Shown one piece after another: positions 8,317 to 17,811 of a stretch of DNA of 47,004 nucleotides. Within the stretch, counting starts at the first letter, position 1; each line of letters opens with the position of its first letter. The notes below the pieces were generated by a model. It was given only the letters and a program-made list of their open reading frames with translations, was not told the DNA's origin and searched no databases. Both the position numbers and the translations under genes were made by a program. Source of the DNA: Deltaproteobacteria bacterium (GTDB lineage Bacteria > Myxococcota_A > Polyangia > JAAYKL01); contig JAFGQN010000009.1 of the NCBI GenBank assembly GCA_016935665.1, positions 1 through 47,004 on the forward strand, given 5' to 3'.

Positions 8317-9528
8317 ATGATACGAATATTTATTTTGCTCATGTGCATGGGCACCGTTTTTGCCTGCTCGAGTGGCGATAGCGTTGGAGACAAAAACGAC
8401 AGCACCGATTCCGATGTGAGTGGGGACGCAGATTCCGATGGGGACAGTGAAATGGATTCGGACGGTGATTCAGACACCGACGGCGACACGGATGCCGACG
8501 GTGATGGCGATTCGGATTCAGATGGCGACAGCGACATTGACGGTGACTCTGATGCCGATTCCGATTCAGACACAGATAGCGACGGTGATTCGGATGGGGA
8601 TAGCGACGCCGATACCGACAGTGATGGAGACAGTGACAGCAACAGCGATTCGGATGGGGATACCGAAGACGACACAGAGACCGAAGACGAAGGCCCTCCC
8701 ACGCGGCTCATTACTTTTGGCACGCTGGCCAATCCCAAAACCGTTGTGACGGATGCTAAAAAAATTGCAAAAGCCCAGACCGACCCCCAATCCGCCCAAT
8801 GGCAAAGCAAGGGAGATCAGCATCGCGAATATCAATTCGAAGCCGCGGGCAAAAGCATTCCCTACCGCATTGTGGTGCCCGCCAGCTGGGACGGTCAGTC
8901 AAAGCTGCCGCTTTTTATGTTCCTGCATGGCGGCGGCAGTGATGAAAACAACTATCTGGAACAGAATAATAAACAACTGATCAATCTGGCTTTGGAGCAC
9001 GGCTACCTGCTGGTTTCTCCCAATGGAGCGGACGGTGCCTATGGCAACTTCCTCAGATTGTCAGCCCCCTTTGGCAATGAGGCCGGCGCGGCGGAACTTA
9101 TGGCCCAGGTCACCAACGAGAGCGAACGCACTAATCAATTGAGTGAAATGGACGTCATTAACGTTCTCGAACTGGTTCTGGCCGAGTATCCGGTAAATCA
9201 AGACGCCATGTTCCTGGCGGGTCACTCCATGGGCAGCGGCGGCACCTGGTACATCGGCGGCAAGTATCCACAGTACTGGAAAGGAATCGCCCCACTGTCC
9301 GGACCGTTCGTTCAGGAACATGGATATCCGTGGGACGACCTAAAGGATATGGCTATCTTTGTGACCGAAGGCACTCAGACGCCATCACTGGAAGGCAGTC
9401 AACTTCTGGCTGCATGGTTGGCGGACAACGGATTCAATGCAAAATACAGGGAAGTGAACGCCGACCACGGTGGCATGATCCCCCTCGTACTCCCTGATAT
9501 TTTTGACTACTTTGATGAGCTGCAGTAG
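8317..9528 (+). CDS. Alpha/beta-hydrolase esterase lipoprotein (CE1/PHB-depolymerase-like)
   Basis: A 403-residue lipoprotein, ATG preceded by TTTGGAG. The signal peptide ends in the lipobox VFAC, lipidation at Cys17. Residues about 20-125 are a DSDGD/DTDGD stalk. The remainder is an alpha/beta hydrolase. It has an oxyanion-hole motif LHGGGS, the nucleophile elbow GHSMGSGG (catalytic Ser) and a late catalytic His in ADHGGM. The catalytic Asp is probably in the segment after VTEGTQ, but I cannot fix it by eye. The layout matches esterases of the polyhydroxybutyrate-depolymerase, feruloyl-esterase and acetyl-xylan-esterase group. Next to a GH11 xylanase and two GH43 enzymes, removal of feruloyl or acetyl groups from xylan is the most likely job. 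Probably first gene of a three-gene run. Confidence 0.88.
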   Translation: MIRIFILLMCMGTVFACSSGDSVGDKNDSTDSDVSGDADSDGDSEMDSDGDSDTDGDTDADGDGDSDSDGDSDIDGDSDADSDSDTDSDGDSDGDSDADTDSDGDSDSNSDSDGDTEDDTETEDEGPPTRLITFGTLANPKTVVTDAKKIAKAQTDPQSAQWQSKGDQHREYQFEAAGKSIPYRIVVPASWDGQSKLPLFMFLHGGGSDENNYLEQNNKQLINLALEHGYLLVSPNGADGAYGNFLRLSAPFGNEAGAAELMAQVTNESERTNQLSEMDVINVLELVLAEYPVNQDAMFLAGHSMGSGGTWYIGGKYPQYWKGIAPLSGPFVQEHGYPWDDLKDMAIFVTEGTQTPSLEGSQLLAAWLADNGFNAKYREVNADHGGMIPLVLPDIFDYFDELQ

Positions 9529-9644
9529 CCACAGCGGCTCATACCGTCGTTTGCGTCGCCGGTTCACTCATTCCACCCGTTTGTGAAACTTCGCCCCCAC
9601 TTTGTTTATGCTGGTTTGAAAACGCTTAAAAGGATGTGGTGAGA

Positions 9645-10961
9645 ATGTTCAAATGGGTTAATTTCATAATGATAACAGCTGTTTTGGCGACAGCCTGCAG
9701 AGAATCTCAATCCTCCGATGCGTATAGCGATACGAGGGACGGGGACTCCGATGCCGACGGTGACAGTGATGCCGATGGTGATACTGACGCTGATGGCGAT
9801 AGTGACACCGATGGCGACACTGACACCGACGGTGACAGCGATTCAGATGGCGACACTGATACCGATGGTGATGCCGATGCCGACAGCGACGCGGACAGCG
9901 ATAGCGACACCGACGCGGACAGCGACAGCGACACCGACGCGGACAGCGATTCAGCATCCGGCGACGACACCGAAACGGATACAGAAACATCTTTAACCGT
10001 TGAATCCTTCGACGTGACCAATCCGCTGATCCTCGAACGGGCGGACCCCTGGATGTATCGACACACCGATGGATATTACTATTTCATCGCTACCGAACCC
10101 GCTTACAACCGCATTTACCTGCGGCGGGCCCAAACCGCACAGGGGCTTGCCGATGCAGCGGAAAAGGAAATTTGGGCCCGGCACCCCAGCGGAATTATGG
10201 GCGCCCACATCTGGGCACCGGAACTTCATTACATCGACAATGCATGGTACATCTACTTTGCTGCGGGAGCCACAAACGATGTATGGGCCATTCGCATTTA
10301 CGTGCTCGAAAACACATCTGACAATCCGCTTTTGGGCACATGGACTGAGAAAGGCCAGGTAAAGACCAACTGGGAGTCCTTCTCACTTGATGCCACCACT
10401 TTCGAACACAATGGCATTCGCTACCTGGTATTTGCCCAGGACGATCCCAATCAACCCAATTACAGCACCAATATTTTCATCGCCCGGATGAGCAATCCAT
10501 GGACTCTGGATGGACCGCAGGTCAGCATTTCCAAAGCGGATTTTGACTGGGAAAGAGTGACGTACGCGGTCAATGAAGGACCAGCGATCATCAAACGCAA
10601 CAGTCGCATTTTTATCAGCTACTCTGCCAGTGCCACCGACGCCAATTACGCCGTGGGGTTATTATGGGCGGATGAAAACGGGGATCTGATGGATGCGGCT
10701 TCCTGGAAAAAATCAGATGTCCCGGTTATGAAAAGCGGCAACGGTGTGTACGGGCCGGGGCACAGCATGTTCTCCATATCTCCTTTGGGAACTATTGATT
10801 TGCTCGTTTACCACGGGCGTGATTACAAAGATATTGTTGGCGAACCGTTAAACAATCCCGATCGACATATGCGGGTTCAAAAGCTCAACTGGAGCGATGA
10901 CGGCATGCCGGTATTGGGGCCACCGGTCGCCAACGGCACCATCACCATCAGCAACCAATAG
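9645..10961 (+). CDS. GH43-family glycosidase lipoprotein
   Basis: A 438-residue lipoprotein. Translation could begin at GTG 9636 or 9639, but ATG 9645 lies 11 nt after AAAAGGA and gives a compact signal peptide with lipobox VLATAC. An Asp/Ser/Gly/Thr stalk covers residues about 25-110. The rest is a five-bladed beta-propeller of glycoside hydrolase family 43. The catalytic base is probably Asp in [10 protein letters not shown], the pKa-modulating Asp lies in [11 protein letters not shown], and the general acid is Glu in [16 protein letters not shown] matches the His that holds the central ion in many members. Such enzymes release arabinose or xylose from arabinoxylan; the exact specificity cannot be read from sequence. 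It lies about 115 nt after the esterase gene and 27 nt before a second GH43 gene. Confidence 0.9.
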   Translation: MFKWVNFIMITAVLATACRESQSSDAYSDTRDGDSDADGDSDADGDTDADGDSDTDGDTDTDGDSDSDGDTDTDGDADADSDADSDSDTDADSDSDTDADSDSASGDDTETDTETSLTVESFDVTNPLILERADPWMYRHTDGYYYFIATEPAYNRIYLRRAQTAQGLADAAEKEIWARHPSGIMGAHIWAPELHYIDNAWYIYFAAGATNDVWAIRIYVLENTSDNPLLGTWTEKGQVKTNWESFSLDATTFEHNGIRYLVFAQDDPNQPNYSTNIFIARMSNPWTLDGPQVSISKADFDWERVTYAVNEGPAIIKRNSRIFISYSASATDANYAVGLLWADENGDLMDAASWKKSDVPVMKSGNGVYGPGHSMFSISPLGTIDLLVYHGRDYKDIVGEPLNNPDRHMRVQKLNWSDDGMPVLGPPVANGTITISNQ

Positions 10962-10988
10962 CGCCATTAGAGAAAGCCGGTGAGTTCA

Positions 10989-12224
10989 ATGAAAACGAAC
11001 ATTATACTCCTGCTGTTCATATCGGGAATCCACCTCGCCTGCGCAAACGGCAACAGCAGCGATACCTCAGGCAGCGAAACAGACAATGAACAAAATGACG
11101 CGGACAGTGACGGCGATTCCGATACCGACAGCGATTCCGACAGTGACGGGGACAGCGACAGCGGCGGCGACAGCGACGGCGATTCGGACACCGATGCCGA
11201 CAGTGACACTGACGGAGACACGGATACCGATGGTGATTCGGACAGTGACGGGGATGCGGATGCGGATACCCAAACGGATTCCGCATCAGAAAACGCCAAC
11301 GATACAGATGATGGAACCGACTCTGCATCAAACAGCGACAGCGCGGAAGAGACCGACAATGATACAGAACCCGTGGTGGCTGAAAACCCTGTGATTTCGG
11401 TATTAAACGAAGACAATGCCGATCCGGAAATCATGTATTACGATGGCATGTATTACATCTACCCCACCACTTGTCCCACCCGCGACTGGCTCTCCACATA
11501 TTTTAAAGTGTATTCATCTTTCGACATGGTCACCTGGGAAGACCGCGGCATTATTCTGGATTCCAAAAACATTTCATGGGGAAACCGCACCAAAGCCTGG
11601 GCTCCCACCATCCAGGAAAAAGATGGCGTGTTTTATTTTTACTTCTGCCTCAATCACAATATCGGGGTAGCCACATCCGCATCTCCCACCGGGCCATTTG
11701 TGGACGCGCTGGGACACCCATTGGTGGAAGGTCATATCGACCCGGACGTTTTCATCGACGATGACGGACAGGCCTATCTGTACTATGGTCAAACCACACC
11801 GCGCGTGCGCAAACTGGCCGCGGATATGATCTCTTTCGAGGGGAGCGAAGTGTTGCTGCCCACCGACAATTTCAGAGAAGGCGTTTACGTGTTCAAACGC
11901 GACGACCGCTACTACATGATGGGCTCCGAAAACGACGCCCGCGATGAAACGTACCAGGTCACCTACAGCATCGGCACTGGCCCCATGGGACCATTTGTAA
12001 AACAGCCAGGACTCTTTCTCTCTAAAAATGGTAACATGGTTGGCACCGGTCACAACTCCGTGATTCAGATACCCGGTACCGACAATTGGTTCACCGCATA
12101 CCACCGACACTTCATCCCGGGCGGCGGCGGCCAATACCGAGAAGTGTGCATTCAAAACATGACATTTAACGAAGATGGCGCCATCGCATCGGCTATTCCT
12201 GGCGAAACATTTGTGGCCCCCTGA
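10989..12224 (+). CDS. Second GH43-family glycosidase lipoprotein
   Basis: A 411-residue lipoprotein starting at ATG 10989, with GGTGAG 4 nt upstream; the in-frame GTG at 10980 is less likely. Lipobox HLAC, followed by a roughly 100-residue Asp/Ser/Gly/Thr stalk. The GH43 propeller begins near residue 125. Catalytic candidates are Asp in NADPEIMYYDG (base), Asp in HIDPDVFIDDDG (pKa modulator) and Glu in FREGVYVFK (acid). VGTGHNSV carries the usual ion-site His. The sequence differs clearly from the GH43 gene upstream, so the pair probably belongs to different subfamilies with complementary beta-xylosidase and arabinofuranosidase activities. Only 27 nt separate the two genes, so co-transcription is likely. 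Confidence 0.9.
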   Translation: MKTNIILLLFISGIHLACANGNSSDTSGSETDNEQNDADSDGDSDTDSDSDSDGDSDSGGDSDGDSDTDADSDTDGDTDTDGDSDSDGDADADTQTDSASENANDTDDGTDSASNSDSAEETDNDTEPVVAENPVISVLNEDNADPEIMYYDGMYYIYPTTCPTRDWLSTYFKVYSSFDMVTWEDRGIILDSKNISWGNRTKAWAPTIQEKDGVFYFYFCLNHNIGVATSASPTGPFVDALGHPLVEGHIDPDVFIDDDGQAYLYYGQTTPRVRKLAADMISFEGSEVLLPTDNFREGVYVFKRDDRYYMMGSENDARDETYQVTYSIGTGPMGPFVKQPGLFLSKNGNMVGTGHNSVIQIPGTDNWFTAYHRHFIPGGGGQYREVCIQNMTFNEDGAIASAIPGETFVAP

Positions 12225-12377
12225 ATAGGTCTCACGTTTCCATTGTTCTTTACCACAGCACCGCATCCAGCCCGCACCGCTTAGAGCGCAAGCCTGCCGG
12301 GGAATTGAAAAAAAATCGTTTTCTTTTTTTAGTATCAGCTTACCTGAGCGGTGTGGGATGGCGCCATCTCAATCATT

Positions 12378-14642
12378 TCAAAGTGTGGCACGCATTCCCG
12401 CCATAAACACCAGTCCCGGCATTGGGTAGCCGTACTCTTCCAACCAGTCCTGATTGAGCAGGTTATCCAAAGACACTTCCACCCGAACGTTCCTGCCGGT
12501 CTCCGTTTGTCGGATGACTGGGTAACTGGCATTGATGTCGAGTTTCCAAAAAGAATCCATTGGTTCCATACGACTGCCACCTGCGGCGGTTAAGTCACCG
12601 ATGATGGCATGGCGCAGTCCAACAAAACGCACTGTCAACTGCGCCTGTAATCCGTCCCGGTCGTCATAGCCAAATCCAAAATTGATTTTATGTTTGGGTA
12701 ACTCCACCAGCTCATCCGAAAGCGCAGTGCTGTTATCGAGCACGTCCCCGGTCTTTTTGGTCACCTGAAATGTATAATTGCCCCACGCGTATAAGTGATG
12801 GGGCAAATCATAAGTGCCTTCCAGCTCAAATCCGGCAAAGTGAACTTTGTCTATATTGTAGATAACCCGGCTCGGTCTATATCCAAAAATGGTTCGAATG
12901 TAATCGCTGACAGCATAGTAATACCCCCTGGCAACCACCATCGTTTTGTCGGCAAAGGCATGCTTCACTTCAACTTCAACCTGGTGCGCATTCTCTGCGC
13001 TCAAATCCTTTCGATGTTCTGGCTGGTACCCGCCAAACCACCAGTAATATTCCGGCAACCCCGGGAAACGCGAAGCATAACGATAACGCGCATTGATTTG
13101 GCCACCTGGCCAGGTGCGTACCGTTATTGCTCCACGTGGCCCCAATGCATTCTCTTTCACTACCTTGGTATCTTCGGTCGGCCCGTCCGCGCGCCACATA
13201 TCAAACCGCAATCCGAGTTCAAGAGTAAAACGCTGGTGAATCTTCCAGATGTCCTGCAGATATACACCGTGCAACATGGAAACAGTCGTCTTTCCGTCAG
13301 AGTCCTCTGGAATCGCCCCTGGCGAAAAGAACGTTTCATCCACATGTTTAACAAGAATATCGCCATAGCCCAGATAAGTTCCTCCACCACCGTATTCCAC
13401 AATATGTGAACCGGCAAAATCAAACATATTTCTTAAATCGAATTGCCATCCCCAATTGTGTTTCTCGGGCGCGGCTTCCCTGCTAAAAACAAGATGACGG
13501 CTGTCTTCAATGGCATAAAAGCGATCTTTACGACGCTGCTCCATCATCCAGCCTCTGATTTCCATGTCAAATGGCTCTGTTTTTCTGGTGAGAGCCACAT
13601 CAAAATGGCCGCGATGATCTCGAATATCGCTCCCATCGCCCCAATCCAGAGGCCCCCACTTCTGTGCGCCATGGTTTAAAAAATTTACCCCTGGTCCCCC
13701 GAGTCGCGCCTCTATTGAATCCGGCAATTGTGAATCATAGTAGGGACTGTCCGGCATGTTATACACAGGCATTCCTGACTGGCTGTATGAGTAACGACCG
13801 TTTGTGCTCAGCTTGAATTTCTTAGGCAGTAACAATGTCAGTCCGCCGCCTATGGATTCATTCTGGGCAAACCCGTTTCGCAAGTTGCCCTCGGTTTCAT
13901 AATGTCGTGCATAAACGTTGAATAACACAGGACCAATGCCAAAGGATTGCGAAAGCTGTGCGCTCCACGTGCCATCGCTGCCGCCCGTCATGCGTAAAAA
14001 ACCGTGAAAATCCGTTGACCCTTCACGAGTAATGATATTGAGAACACCGCCCAGATTGTTGCCGTATTTTGCGGGCGCAGCACCGCGATACAACACCAGA
14101 CGTTCAACATTTTCGAGTGACAGTGATGTCCAGTCAACATAATATCCACCACAAACGCCAGCGCCATTCAACTTGCGGCCGTTTAACAGAATGAGCAAAC
14201 GGCTTTCATCCATCCCTCTCAGTCTAATCCTGCTGTTCTGACTTCCGCCCGAATCCCGACGAACAAAATCCACGCCGGCAGAGTTTTCAAGGAGCCCATC
14301 GACCGACGAGGCGGACAGATTGCCTCGGACTTCAGCTTCATCAATAACGGTCTGTGCTGTTGATTTACTGTCTGCCTGAGCTCGCACGACAACTTCAAAT
14401 TCTTCAACAGGCTGCGGGCCGACTTCTGTTGGCACTGATTCGAGGGGGAATGGGGCTGTCAGCTCTTCATCAGTCGATTTGGGTACTGTTTGTAATTCAT
14501 TTTTTCTTCCAGAATCGATCGCTCTCTCATGTTGGATGTTTGCATTTGTTTGTTCTGTATCGGTGAAGGAATTTGCAGCGCCACCCGCGCAAAGCATAAA
14601 TAATGTGAAAAAAGCTGGAAATATTTTGTATCTAAATTTCAC
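12378..14642 (-). CDS. TonB-dependent outer-membrane receptor (BtuB/FecA-like)
   Basis: A complete TonB-dependent receptor of about 754 residues. An upstream ATG at 14669 is in frame, but AAGGAG lies 7 nt before the GTG at 14642, so I start there. A type I signal peptide is followed by a Ser/Glu/Thr-rich spacer of about 70 residues, then a possible TonB-box-like segment (EEFEVVVRA). The plug domain has SRIRLRGMDESRLLILLNG and LVLYRGAAPAKYGNNLGG...NIITREG. The rest is a 22-strand barrel ending with PGLVFMAGMRATL. It imports a substrate too large or scarce for porins, driven by TonB. It is divergent from an ABC importer operon at 14757 across a palindromic operator, so the two probably move the same ligand. 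A metal chelate, oxyanion complex or corrinoid is possible; specificity is not visible. Confidence 0.92.
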   Translation of the reverse strand: MKFRYKIFPAFFTLFMLCAGGAANSFTDTEQTNANIQHERAIDSGRKNELQTVPKSTDEELTAPFPLESVPTEVGPQPVEEFEVVVRAQADSKSTAQTVIDEAEVRGNLSASSVDGLLENSAGVDFVRRDSGGSQNSRIRLRGMDESRLLILLNGRKLNGAGVCGGYYVDWTSLSLENVERLVLYRGAAPAKYGNNLGGVLNIITREGSTDFHGFLRMTGGSDGTWSAQLSQSFGIGPVLFNVYARHYETEGNLRNGFAQNESIGGGLTLLLPKKFKLSTNGRYSYSQSGMPVYNMPDSPYYDSQLPDSIEARLGGPGVNFLNHGAQKWGPLDWGDGSDIRDHRGHFDVALTRKTEPFDMEIRGWMMEQRRKDRFYAIEDSRHLVFSREAAPEKHNWGWQFDLRNMFDFAGSHIVEYGGGGTYLGYGDILVKHVDETFFSPGAIPEDSDGKTTVSMLHGVYLQDIWKIHQRFTLELGLRFDMWRADGPTEDTKVVKENALGPRGAITVRTWPGGQINARYRYASRFPGLPEYYWWFGGYQPEHRKDLSAENAHQVEVEVKHAFADKTMVVARGYYYAVSDYIRTIFGYRPSRVIYNIDKVHFAGFELEGTYDLPHHLYAWGNYTFQVTKKTGDVLDNSTALSDELVELPKHKINFGFGYDDRDGLQAQLTVRFVGLRHAIIGDLTAAGGSRMEPMDSFWKLDINASYPVIRQTETGRNVRVEVSLDNLLNQDWLEEYGYPMPGLVFMAGMRATL

Positions 14643-14715
14643 AACAGGACTCCTTGATGTCACGTACATTTCAATCTTTGCTGAATAATTATTAGGCCTT
14701 CCCAGAATTTTATGG

Positions 14716-14740
14716 TATCACGATTTTTAAAATCGTAATA
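14716..14740. promoter_or_regulatory. Hyphenated palindrome, putative operator in divergent promoter
   Basis: Arms ACGATTT (14720-14726) and AAATCGT (14730-14736) are separated by TTA. After one mismatched base on each side, TAT (14716-14718) and ATA (14738-14740) extend the symmetry. It lies between the TonB receptor start (14642) and the binding-protein start (14757), and could bind one dimeric repressor controlling both. The regulator is not identified. A related CGATTTAAA/TTTAAATCG pair brackets the promoter at 18998. Confidence 0.6.
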
Positions 14741-14756
14741 TCCAGGATATTTACAA

Positions 14757-15974
14757 ATGTCAAACAATGAAAATCACTATTGCCAACAGGCCGGAAACAA
14801 AATGAAAAAGACGGCGATATGTCTATTCTTCACAGCATTTGCGCTGTATTCATGCCAAGCCCGGGAAAAAAAAAATGCCGAGGCCGACGAAACCGCTCTT
14901 AGCGAGAACGTCACTGTTGCAGACAAAATCACCATTACGGATTCCAGTGGCAGAAAGGTAACAGTTCCGCGCAATCCGAAGCATGTAATTTGCTCAGGGG
15001 CGGGTTGTTTGAGATATTTGACGTACCTGCAATGCAGCGACAATGTTGTTGCAGTCGACAGCATCGAAGTGGAATCGCGCTGGTACGAGTCCAGACCATA
15101 CCTACTTGCCAATCCGCAATACAAAAAAAAGCCGGTGTTTGGTCAATTTCGAGGTCAGGATAATCCTGAACTCATTGCCATGCTGAACCCGCAACCCCAG
15201 GTGATATTTAAAACGTACGCGGATATGGGATATAACGCGGACGACCTGGCCAATCGAACGGGTATACCCGTTGTTACATTGGCTTATGGAGACCTGACAA
15301 AAAAAAGAAATAAAATGTTCGAATCTCTAGAACTTATCGGGAAAATAATGGGAAAAGAGCAACGAGCGTCAGACGTTATCGCTTTTTTTAATCGGACGAT
15401 AACGGATCTCAATGAACGAACTGCTGAAGTTCCTATCGAAAAAAGGCCGACATGCTATGTTGGCGGTGTCGCTTTCAAAGGTGCCCAGGGAGTCAAATCC
15501 ACACAACCCGAGTATCCACCGTTCCTTTTTACCAACACTCCCAACGCTGTGACACTCGAAAACGAAAATATGTTTAAAAACGCTGTGGCGGTCATATCTC
15601 CTGAAAAACTGATAACGTGGAATCCAGATTACATTTTTATAGATCTTTCCACTTTGCACGCGGATGAAAAAATCAATGCGCTTTATCAGTTAAAAAATAA
15701 ATCGGAATACCGCACTCTAAATGCAGTTAAGAACGGCGCACTGTATGGCCTTCTTCCATACAACTATTATGCAACCAATTACGGATCGGTGCTCGCAAAC
15801 TGTTACTATACCGGAAAACTTCTCTATCCCGATCATTTCAAAGATATTTCCACACGAAAAAAAGCCAATGAAATATTCGAATTCCTTGTTGGCATGCCGG
15901 TTTTTGACGATTTGGCCAAACCTTTCAATTCATTCGCTTTTAATAAAATTAATTTGAATCATCTAAAAAAATGA
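14757..15974 (+). CDS. FecB/BtuF/MolA-type ABC substrate-binding lipoprotein
   Basis: A periplasmic binding protein of the Peripla_BP_2 class (COG0614). It captures the ligand brought in by the TonB receptor and hands it to the permease. AGGA at 9 nt supports ATG 14757. The ATG at 14802 gives a more normal type II signal peptide (MKKTAICLFF, lipobox ALYSC) and may be the true start. The N-lobe begins ITITDSSGRKVTVPRNPKHVICSG, the standard opening of this class. The rigid helix and C-lobe follow, with a distinctive NYYATNYGSVLANCYYTGKLLYP near the end. The gene overlaps the permease by ATGA. The close FmdE partners make molybdate, tungstate or another metal species a candidate ligand, by inference only. 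It is divergent from the receptor gene. Confidence 0.9.
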   Translation: MSNNENHYCQQAGNKMKKTAICLFFTAFALYSCQAREKKNAEADETALSENVTVADKITITDSSGRKVTVPRNPKHVICSGAGCLRYLTYLQCSDNVVAVDSIEVESRWYESRPYLLANPQYKKKPVFGQFRGQDNPELIAMLNPQPQVIFKTYADMGYNADDLANRTGIPVVTLAYGDLTKKRNKMFESLELIGKIMGKEQRASDVIAFFNRTITDLNERTAEVPIEKRPTCYVGGVAFKGAQGVKSTQPEYPPFLFTNTPNAVTLENENMFKNAVAVISPEKLITWNPDYIFIDLSTLHADEKINALYQLKNKSEYRTLNAVKNGALYGLLPYNYYATNYGSVLANCYYTGKLLYPDHFKDISTRKKANEIFEFLVGMPVFDDLAKPFNSFAFNKINLNHLKK

Positions 15975-17026
15975 ATCTGAACCAACGTTATAAAAAATAT
16001 CGACAGAAAAAGGTTTCGACAATTATTCTTCTGACGGGACTGATTATAGCATCCCTGATAGTCAGCCTGTCCATCGGTGCAGCCGAAATTTCACCCGTTG
16101 AAGTAATAAAAATACTTTTGGGACAATCAAACCAGTATAAATGGGAGATGATTGTTGTTAACATACGACTGCCGCAAGCCATTGCCGCGATTGTCGCGGG
16201 ATTTGGGCTCGCTATTGCCGGTGTAGCCATGCAGGCGATTTTAAATAATCCGCTGGGCGCCCCGTTTACGCTGGGCATAACACACGCAGCTGCCTTTGGC
16301 GCCGCTTTGTCTGTCGTACTGCTGGGGACGGGCACCGTTCAGAACAATTCGGGCGAAGCAGTAAAAATTGATAATCACTACCTCACAACTGTAGTCGCCT
16401 TCCTGTTTTGCGTCGCGGAAGCGGCCTTCATTCTGATGGTTGCTAAACTTAAAAAAACATCTCCGGAAGTAATGGTGCTGGCTGGAATCGCAATGGGATT
16501 TTTGTTTTTTGCTGGGACCATGTTTCTCCAATATTTAGCGGATGATATTCAACTGGCAGCAATGGTGTTCTGGACTTTTGGCGATTTGAGTCGTGCGGAT
16601 TGGAAGGAAGTTTTTATTATGACTGTTGCCACGGTTCCAGGCTTTATGTATTTCCAATACAACAGCTGGAACTATAACGTGCTTTCGTCCGGAGAAGAAG
16701 CGGCTAAAAGCATGGGGATACGAGTCGACTTGTTAAGAACCGGTGGGTTATTCATTTCGGTCGTCTTAACCGCTGTAATTATTTCGTTTTTAGGTATTAT
16801 TGGATTCGTGGGGCTGATTTGTCCACACATGATGAGACGAATCGTTGGAGATGACCATCGCTTTTTAGTTCCGGCATCTGCACTTTGCGGCGCCATTTTG
16901 TTGCTTTTGTCAGACACAATAGCGCGTGTTATTTTACTGCCGCATGTTTTGCCGGTGGCTGTACTTACTTCCTTTTTGGGGGCGCCTCTTTTTGTCTACC
17001 TCCTTGTAAAAGGATATCGGAGATGA
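15971..17026 (+). CDS. FecCD-family ABC transporter permease
   Basis: A 351-residue inner-membrane permease of the FecCD/BtuC type, which forms a homodimeric channel for the importer. Family motifs are present: RLPQAIAAIVAGFGLAIAGVAMQAILNNPLGAPFTLGI near the N-terminal third and FLGIIGFVGLICPHMMRRIVGDDHR in the last third, the loop that contacts the ATPase. About ten hydrophobic segments can be counted, as expected. It overlaps the binding-protein gene by four bases (ATGA) and the ATPase gene by four bases, so the three are translationally coupled. Length is normal for the family. Confidence 0.94.
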   Translation: MNLNQRYKKYRQKKVSTIILLTGLIIASLIVSLSIGAAEISPVEVIKILLGQSNQYKWEMIVVNIRLPQAIAAIVAGFGLAIAGVAMQAILNNPLGAPFTLGITHAAAFGAALSVVLLGTGTVQNNSGEAVKIDNHYLTTVVAFLFCVAEAAFILMVAKLKKTSPEVMVLAGIAMGFLFFAGTMFLQYLADDIQLAAMVFWTFGDLSRADWKEVFIMTVATVPGFMYFQYNSWNYNVLSSGEEAAKSMGIRVDLLRTGGLFISVVLTAVIISFLGIIGFVGLICPHMMRRIVGDDHRFLVPASALCGAILLLLSDTIARVILLPHVLPVAVLTSFLGAPLFVYLLVKGYRR

Positions 17027-17811
17027 AACTGATTATCGACAATTTGAGTTTCGCCTACAAAAGCAAAGATGTACTCAACGACATTTCATTCAGGGTTGAA
17101 AAAAGAGAACTGTTGTCCATATTAGGGCCGAATGGCGTTGGAAAAACAACTCTGCTCAGATGCATCAACAGAATTCTTAAAGCACAAAAAGGAACAGTAT
17201 TTGTTGGGAAAGACAATCTTTATAAAATGTCTACCTTTGAAATTGCACAAAATATCAGCTATGTGCCACAGCATTCCCGTTCGTCCAGGCTCACCGCGTA
17301 TGACGCAATTTTAATGGGACGAAGACCTTATATAAATTGGCGTGTGTCACAGCGAGACTACGACATTGTAGAAAAGATAATACGAAGACTCGATATGGGC
17401 TGCCTTGCCTTGCGGTATATAGATGAGATGTCTGGCGGAGAGCTTCAAAAGGTGAGCATTGCACGGGCATTGGTTCAGGGCCCAAGGGTTATTTTGATGG
17501 ACGAGCCCACGGCCAGCCTCGATATGCGAAATCAGATGGAAATACTGACACTGATACGAGAAATCGTTGAAAGAGACGATATCATCACGGTCATGAGTAT
17601 TCATGACATAAATACGGCGCTGCGTTTTTCAGAGAAACTATTGTTTGTAAAAGACGGCAAAATCCATTCCGCAATATCACCATCGCAAATAGAGGAAAAA
17701 ATAATAGAAGACGTATACGGTGTACGAGTGAAAATTCAGGAGATTAACAATTGTCCGGTGGTTTTCCCCCTTGAATCAATTATTAAGGAGAAATCAAATG
17801 GTGGAGATTAA
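17023..17811 (+). CDS. ABC transporter ATP-binding protein (FecE/BtuD-like)
   Basis: A 262-residue ATPase that powers the FecCD-type importer. I start it at ATG 17023, which overlaps the permease stop as ATGA; longer in-frame starts lie inside the permease gene. Walker A is GPNGVGKTT at about residue 35-43, the ABC signature is MSGGELQKVSIARAL, Walker B is VILMDEPTASLD, and the switch His is in SIHDINTAL. The following gene begins 14 nt before this one stops, with its ribosome binding site inside this coding region. This ties the ATPase to the TrmO-FmdE fusion. Confidence 0.94.
   Translation: MKLIIDNLSFAYKSKDVLNDISFRVEKRELLSILGPNGVGKTTLLRCINRILKAQKGTVFVGKDNLYKMSTFEIAQNISYVPQHSRSSRLTAYDAILMGRRPYINWRVSQRDYDIVEKIIRRLDMGCLALRYIDEMSGGELQKVSIARALVQGPRVILMDEPTASLDMRNQMEILTLIREIVERDDIITVMSIHDINTALRFSEKLLFVKDGKIHSAISPSQIEEKIIEDVYGVRVKIQEINNCPVVFPLESIIKEKSNGGD

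Noticed and set aside
12230-12335. A-run/T-run near 12310-12337 as a terminator between the GH43 and receptor genes
   Set aside because: The A and T tracts pair only weakly and no GC-rich stem precedes the T-run, so I could not support a terminator.
12378-14642. Assignment of the first TonB receptor as the B12 receptor BtuB
   Set aside because: Plug motifs are generic, no cobalamin riboswitch lies upstream, and the adjacent FmdE genes point to another ligand. Left as unknown substrate.
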